8,595 bases of DNA, taken from contig CANQKL010000066.1 of the NCBI GenBank assembly GCA_947624455.1, positions 1 to 8,595 on the forward strand, written 5' to 3'. Shown here piece by piece: positions 5,070 through 8,595 of the stretch (positions are counted from its first letter, which is position 1; every line of letters starts with the position of its first letter). A model generated the notes under the pieces. That model did no database searches and had not been told where the DNA came from. It saw only the letters and a list, made by a program, of their open reading frames with translations. The DNA comes from an uncultured Clostridia bacterium. GTDB taxonomy: Bacteria > Bacillota > Clostridia > UMGS1883. A program made the translations under genes and the position numbers.

Positions 5070-6254
5070 ATGACCATTGCCGAACTTAAGAAAGAATTTG
5101 TAAAATACTACGGCGGCGATGAGAGCGATATCCGCATTTTCATGAGTCCCGGCCGAGTAAACCTCATCGGTGAGCATACCGACTACAACGGAGGCTATGT
5201 TTTCCCCGCCGCCTTGACCATGGGAACTACTATCGCCGTCCGTCAGATACCCGAAAAGGTTATTCGCCTGCGGGCCACAGACCTTCCCGACTTTGTGGAG
5301 GCGGACATAAACAACCTTGACAACTACCGCGACCTCAAATGGGGCAATTATCAGATTGGCTGCGCCGTGGAGCTTCAGAAGCGGGGCTACGAGATCCTGG
5401 GCTGCGAAATGCTATTTTACGGCAACCTTCCCTACGGCGGCGGCCTGAGTTCTTCGGCCTCTATCGAGGTTTCAACGGCTCTGGCTCTGGCGACCTTCTC
5501 CAACGAGAAAAAAGGGATAACCGAGCCTGTCAATATGATAGAGATGGCCCAGGTGGGTCAAGGCTCCGAATGTAACTACTGCGGCGTAAACTGCGGCATA
5601 ATGGATCAGTTTGCCTCCGCTATGGGACAAAAGAATCATGTTATCTTCCTCAACTGCAAGGATCTGAGCTACGAAATAGTTCCCCTGGAAATGGACGGAT
5701 ACAAGATCGTTATCGCCAACACCAACAAGAAGCGTTCCCTCGCGGACAGCAAATACAACGAGCGCCGGGCCCAGTGCGAGGCTGGTCTTGCCGCTTTGCA
5801 GCAGGCCATTCCCGAGGCCACCTGTCTGGGCGACATTTCCATGGAGCAGTTCATCCAGTACAAGCATCTCATCAAGGACGAGGTCATTCGCAATCGCGTG
5901 GAACACGTTATTTCCGAGGACAACCGAGTGCTGCTGAGCATTGAGGCCCTTAACAGCGGCAATGTCATAGAGTTCGGTCGGTTGATGAACGGCAGCGGCG
6001 ACAGTCTCCGCGACTTGTACGAGGTCACCGGCAAGGAACTGGATACCCTTGTCGAGGAGGCTCGCAAGATCGACGGCACTATCGGCAGCCGTATGACCGG
6101 CGCGGGCTTCGGCGGCTGCACGGTTTCCATCGTTCGCGAGGACGCCGTGGACGAATTTATTGAAAAGGTCGGCAAGGCATACGAGGAAAAGATCGGCTAC
6201 GCCGCTTCCTTCTATGTTGACAATGTAGGCGACGGCGGCCACGAGATAAAGTAA
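5070..6254 (+). CDS. galK: Galactokinase
   Basis: Cytosolic GHMP-family kinase (394 aa) that phosphorylates alpha-D-galactose with ATP to galactose 1-phosphate, the substrate of GalT next door. The galactokinase signature GRVNLIGEHTDYNGG is at 28-42, the ATP-binding PYGGGLSSSAS at 121-131, the catalytic Asp179 in GIMDQFAS, and the C-terminal GHMP motif GAGFGGC at 344-350. The length is normal. The ATG immediately follows the galT TAA (no intergenic base), and its Shine-Dalgarno AAGGAG (5052-5057) lies inside galT, 12 bases upstream, so translation is probably coupled. A bidirectional terminator follows 50 bases after the stop codon. No frameshift or missing motif was seen. Confidence 0.97.
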   Translation: MTIAELKKEFVKYYGGDESDIRIFMSPGRVNLIGEHTDYNGGYVFPAALTMGTTIAVRQIPEKVIRLRATDLPDFVEADINNLDNYRDLKWGNYQIGCAVELQKRGYEILGCEMLFYGNLPYGGGLSSSASIEVSTALALATFSNEKKGITEPVNMIEMAQVGQGSECNYCGVNCGIMDQFASAMGQKNHVIFLNCKDLSYEIVPLEMDGYKIVIANTNKKRSLADSKYNERRAQCEAGLAALQQAIPEATCLGDISMEQFIQYKHLIKDEVIRNRVEHVISEDNRVLLSIEALNSGNVIEFGRLMNGSGDSLRDLYEVTGKELDTLVEEARKIDGTIGSRMTGAGFGGCTVSIVREDAVDEFIEKVGKAYEEKIGYAASFYVDNVGDGGHEIK

Positions 6255-6304
6255 AACAGATATCCGAACGGGGTTCTTTCTTCGCACCCCAATCTCTATA
6301 CAAT

Positions 6305-6333
6305 GAAAAAATGGCCTGGAAGGCCATTTTTTC
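6305..6333. terminator. Bidirectional intrinsic terminator between galK and lysC
   Basis: A perfect 13-bp stem, 6305-6317 (GAAAAAATGGCCT) with 6321-6333, has a 3-base GGA loop. The A/T-rich base of the stem gives a T run in both directions, so it can end both the rightward galTK transcript and the leftward hom-lysC transcript, which converge here. Confidence 0.88.
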
Positions 6334-6354
6334 ATATACGGTTTTTTACAAATT

Positions 6355-6831
6355 TTAGTCGCCGAGATTAAACTTATCGTGGATCGCCCTAACGGCCCGT
6401 TCAGCGTCCCGCTTGTCGATAAGAACGCTGATCTTTATCTCGCTGGTGGATATCATATTGATGTTGATGCCCGCGTCGTAAAGGGCTTCGAACATAGTGG
6501 CGGCCACGCCCGCGTTAGAGGCCATGCCAACGCCCACGATGGAGACCTTGGAAATATTCTCGGTGTGATCTATGTGTTCGGCGCCGATGAGTTCTTTATT
6601 CTTCTCCAAAAGCTCAAGCACAGTGTCAAGGCTGCCAAGAGGCACGGTAAAACTAATATCCTTTTTGTCGCCTCTGCCGATGGACTGGATGATTACGTCA
6701 ACATTTATCTTGTGCTTCGCCAGCAGGCCGAACACCTGGAATGCTTTGCCGGGGGTATTGTCCAAATTTACAAGGGAGATACGGGCCACGTCGTTATCCC
6801 GGGCCACGCCTCTTACTAACATCTTTTCCAC
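6355..6831 (-). CDS. lysC: Aspartokinase beta (regulatory) subunit, internal in-frame start of lysC
   Basis: Inside lysC a full-consensus Shine-Dalgarno AAGGAGGT (6839-6846, encoding Lys-Glu-Val) lies 7 bases before an in-frame GTG (6829-6831, codon 246). Translation from there gives 158 aa containing only the two ACT domains. Bacillus subtilis aspartokinase II is known to be an alpha2beta2 enzyme whose beta subunit comes from an in-phase internal start at nearly this place. The conserved position plus the ideal ribosome binding site makes separate beta synthesis likely. An alternative ATG at 6822 is 16 bases from the Shine-Dalgarno and less likely. Confidence 0.75.
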   Translation of the reverse strand: MEKMLVRGVARDNDVARISLVNLDNTPGKAFQVFGLLAKHKINVDVIIQSIGRGDKKDISFTVPLGSLDTVLELLEKNKELIGAEHIDHTENISKVSIVGVGMASNAGVAATMFEALYDAGININMISTSEIKISVLIDKRDAERAVRAIHDKFNLGD

Positions 6832-7566
6832 GCTGTTTACCTCCTTAACTACTGTGCCGGGCGCCTTCTCCAAGCTGGAAAGCACCTCGAGATTTACATT
6901 GTATTTTCTGGCCACTTCGACGCTGCGGTTGTGGAGTACATTCGCTCCAAGGGACGCCAGCTCCAACATCTCGTCGAAGCTGATGTCGGTCAGCTGCTTC
7001 GCGTTGGGAACTATTCTGGGATCGGCGGTGTACACGCCCCGCACGTCAGTAAATATCTGGCATAGATCCGCCCCCAGCGCGGCAGCCAGCGCCACCGCCG
7101 AGGTATCGCTGCCGCCCCGGCCAAGGGTGGTCACATCGTCAAACTTGTTGATGCCCTGGAAACCTGCCACAATAACGATTTTGTGCTTGTCAAGCTCGGT
7201 CTGAATGCGGTTGCCCACGATACGCTTTATCCTGGCATTGGAATAATTGGAGTCCGTCGCCAGCCCCACCTGCCATGCCGCCAATGAAATTACCGGCCTT
7301 CCTATCTTTTCAATGGCCATTGCCAGCAGAGCCATGGACTGCTGCTCGCCCGTGGAGAGGAGAACGTCCATTTCGCGCTTTGAGGCACGAGGATTGATTT
7401 CCTTGGCCTTTTCTATAAGGTCATCGGTAGTGTCGCCCTGAGCTGAAACAACAACGACCACATCATTGTCATTGTCATAGGTCTCAATGACCCTGTTCGC
7501 CACGTTAAATATACGTTCGGCATTGGCAACGCTGGTGCCGCCGAACTTTTGTACTATAAGAGCCAC
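6355..7566 (-). CDS. lysC: Aspartate kinase (two-start, aspartokinase II type)
   Basis: Phosphorylates L-aspartate with ATP, the first step to lysine, threonine, methionine and diaminopimelate. 403 aa. The N-terminal kinase domain (about 1-240) begins with KFGGTSV (7-13) and has ISLAAWQVGLATD (93-105) and GRGGSDTSAVALAAALGADLCQIFTDVRGVYTADPR (149-184). The C-terminal half carries two ACT domains, including LDNTPGKAFQVFGLLAKHKINVDVI and VSIVGVGMASNAGVAATMFEALYDAGININMI. The start is GTG at 7566 with AGGAGG (7574-7579) 7 bases away. The hom TAG stop overlaps that Shine-Dalgarno, so the genes are translationally coupled. An internal start at codon 246 would yield the ACT-only subunit, as known for Bacillus subtilis LysC. 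Control by lysine (or lysine plus threonine) is expected but not readable from sequence. Confidence 0.96.
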   Translation of the reverse strand: MALIVQKFGGTSVANAERIFNVANRVIETYDNDNDVVVVVSAQGDTTDDLIEKAKEINPRASKREMDVLLSTGEQQSMALLAMAIEKIGRPVISLAAWQVGLATDSNYSNARIKRIVGNRIQTELDKHKIVIVAGFQGINKFDDVTTLGRGGSDTSAVALAAALGADLCQIFTDVRGVYTADPRIVPNAKQLTDISFDEMLELASLGANVLHNRSVEVARKYNVNLEVLSSLEKAPGTVVKEVNSVEKMLVRGVARDNDVARISLVNLDNTPGKAFQVFGLLAKHKINVDVIIQSIGRGDKKDISFTVPLGSLDTVLELLEKNKELIGAEHIDHTENISKVSIVGVGMASNAGVAATMFEALYDAGININMISTSEIKISVLIDKRDAERAVRAIHDKFNLGD

Positions 7567-7577
7567 TTTAAAACCTC

Positions 7578-8595
7578 CTATCTATATACTCTCATTTTAG
7601 ATATAACGCCGTCGATCCCCGACAGCCGTTTATTTATCTCAATTTCGCTCATTGCCGGAGTGATGAATCCGATCTCGCCGTCTTTCCTGACGAGGGAAGC
7701 AAAGGAGCCGAACTCCTTTTCCGCCGCCGGCAGAGCCGCCTCGCTCATTCTAATGAAAAACTCGCTCTCCAGTTCAGCTGGATCGAAAGTCGTGTCCTCG
7801 GCTTTGGCCCACGAAAATTCACCGCAGTATCCGGGCTGACGGACCGCGTCAACTATGTCGCCCACAACGGCGCTGGCCGTAGGCAGCTTGCCCGCGCCCC
7901 GACCGTAGAACATTATCTGGCCGACCATATTGCCCTCCACAAGTATGCCGTTGAACACGTCCCAGACGCTGCCAAGAGGGTTAGCGTCATTCACGGTCGC
8001 CACCGCAGCTGGCTCGACCGAAACTCCCGCGCGGCCGTCCTTGAACACGGCCCTGCCCAAAAGCTTTACAGTGCAGCCCACGCTCTCGGCCCAGGCTATA
8101 TCGGCCGCGGTAACGTTCCCTATGCCACGAGTGGGTACGCGGTCGCAGTCCACCCTTTTGCCCAAGACCATGGAGGCGAGGATCGCTATTTTCCGGCAAA
8201 CATCAAGCCCGTCCACATCCGCGCTGGGATCCTTTTCCGCATAGCCCAGCTCCTGAGCCTGGCGCAGCGCCTCCTCAAAGCTCTGGCCTTCCCTATACAT
8301 TTTAGTGAGGATATAATTTGTAGTACCGTTGATTATGCCGGTAACGCTTTTAATTTCGTTGGCGGCCAGGCACCTAACAAGGGGGCGTATAACAGGTATG
8401 CCTCCGCCCACGCTGGCCTCGAAGAGATAGCGGCAGTTGTGTTTTTCGGCTATTTCAAAGAACTCGTGACCGTGCTTAGCCACCAACTCCTTATTGCTGG
8501 TGACAACGGTCTTGCCAGCTTCAAGCGCGCTTTTAGTGTACTCATAGGCAAATCGGACTCCGCCCATAGTCTCTACCACGATCCCAACCTCCGGG
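7578..8595 (-). CDS. hom: Homoserine dehydrogenase, 5' end outside window
   Basis: NAD(P)-dependent enzyme that reduces aspartate semialdehyde to homoserine, the branch point to threonine and methionine. The visible part (about 338 codons) enters the window in frame at PEVGIVVETMGG, the end of the nucleotide-binding domain, so only about 75-80 N-terminal residues should be missing. Core motifs are TSNKELVAKHG, FEASVGGGIPVIRPL, GIINGTTNYILTKM, EKDPSADVDGLDVCRK (the Glu, Asp and Lys used in catalysis, spaced as in yeast Hom6) and YGRGAGKLPTASAVVGDI. After the catalytic domain only about 85 residues remain. They hold a shortened ACT-like segment without the usual Asp-x-Pro-Gly turn, so feedback control may differ from Bacillus Hom. 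The TAG stop overlaps the lysC Shine-Dalgarno, with 11 bases between the two genes. The promoter is outside the window. Confidence 0.95.
   Translation of the reverse strand, partial: PEVGIVVETMGGVRFAYEYTKSALEAGKTVVTSNKELVAKHGHEFFEIAEKHNCRYLFEASVGGGIPVIRPLVRCLAANEIKSVTGIINGTTNYILTKMYREGQSFEEALRQAQELGYAEKDPSADVDGLDVCRKIAILASMVLGKRVDCDRVPTRGIGNVTAADIAWAESVGCTVKLLGRAVFKDGRAGVSVEPAAVATVNDANPLGSVWDVFNGILVEGNMVGQIMFYGRGAGKLPTASAVVGDIVDAVRQPGYCGEFSWAKAEDTTFDPAELESEFFIRMSEAALPAAEKEFGSFASLVRKDGEIGFITPAMSEIEINKRLSGIDGVISKMRVYR

Noticed and set aside
4257..5177. 306-aa leftward open frame opposite galT
   Set aside because: Antisense shadow of galT caused by codon composition, with no ribosome binding site or known motif.
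6270..6290. Second terminator after galK
   Set aside because: A 5-bp GGGGT/ACCCC stem with an 11-base loop and no T run; the perfect hairpin at 6305-6333 already explains termination.

Overview
The window looks like chromosomal core sequence from a Clostridia-type Firmicute, possibly a gut Oscillospirales/Ruminococcaceae-like organism. The reasons are strong AGGAGG-type ribosome binding sites, sigma-A promoters with 17-bp spacers, TTG and GTG starts beside ATG, intrinsic terminators, a QueT-type ECF transporter component and a two-start aspartokinase. The taxon is inferred from style, not from a marker gene. No phage, transposase, CRISPR or defence genes are visible.

Layout, left to right. 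(1) 2-676 (+): the 3' part of a zinc N-acetylmuramoyl-L-alanine amidase (cell-wall hydrolase). (2) 677-1228: 552 bases with no credible gene but dense in inverted repeats: a three-way-junction-like element (727-856), a strong terminator (882-919), two stems that exclude each other (921-1047), a 13-bp hairpin (1069-1097) and another set of competing stems (1106-1181). (3) 1229-3872 (-): tyrS -> mntP -> queT, read leftwards. tyrS and mntP are 16 bases apart. queT follows after a gap holding a 180-base imperfect hairpin (1794-1973) and a leader with two more hairpins (1741-1795). The remaining bases 1974-2053 show only 6-bp inverted repeats and no confident signal. (4) 3873-4085: divergent promoters for tyrS (-) and galT (+). 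(5) 4086-6254 (+): galT-galK, two Leloir-pathway genes packed end to end. (6) 6305-6333: a bidirectional terminator between convergent galK and lysC. (7) 6355-8595 (-): hom (cut by the window edge) -> lysC, translationally coupled, for aspartate-family amino acid synthesis. lysC carries an internal Shine-Dalgarno and GTG start for a separate regulatory subunit.

The genes are ordinary metabolism, and their functional calls are secure. The unexplained part is the non-coding DNA around queT. In the 180-base hairpin, all 13 non-Watson-Crick pairs in the stems are G-U wobbles only if the minus strand is transcribed. The same polarity recurs in the neighbouring 921-1047 and 1775-1795 stems. This points to RNA structure kept on the tyrS-mntP-queT transcript rather than decaying DNA palindromes, but no known RNA family was recognised.
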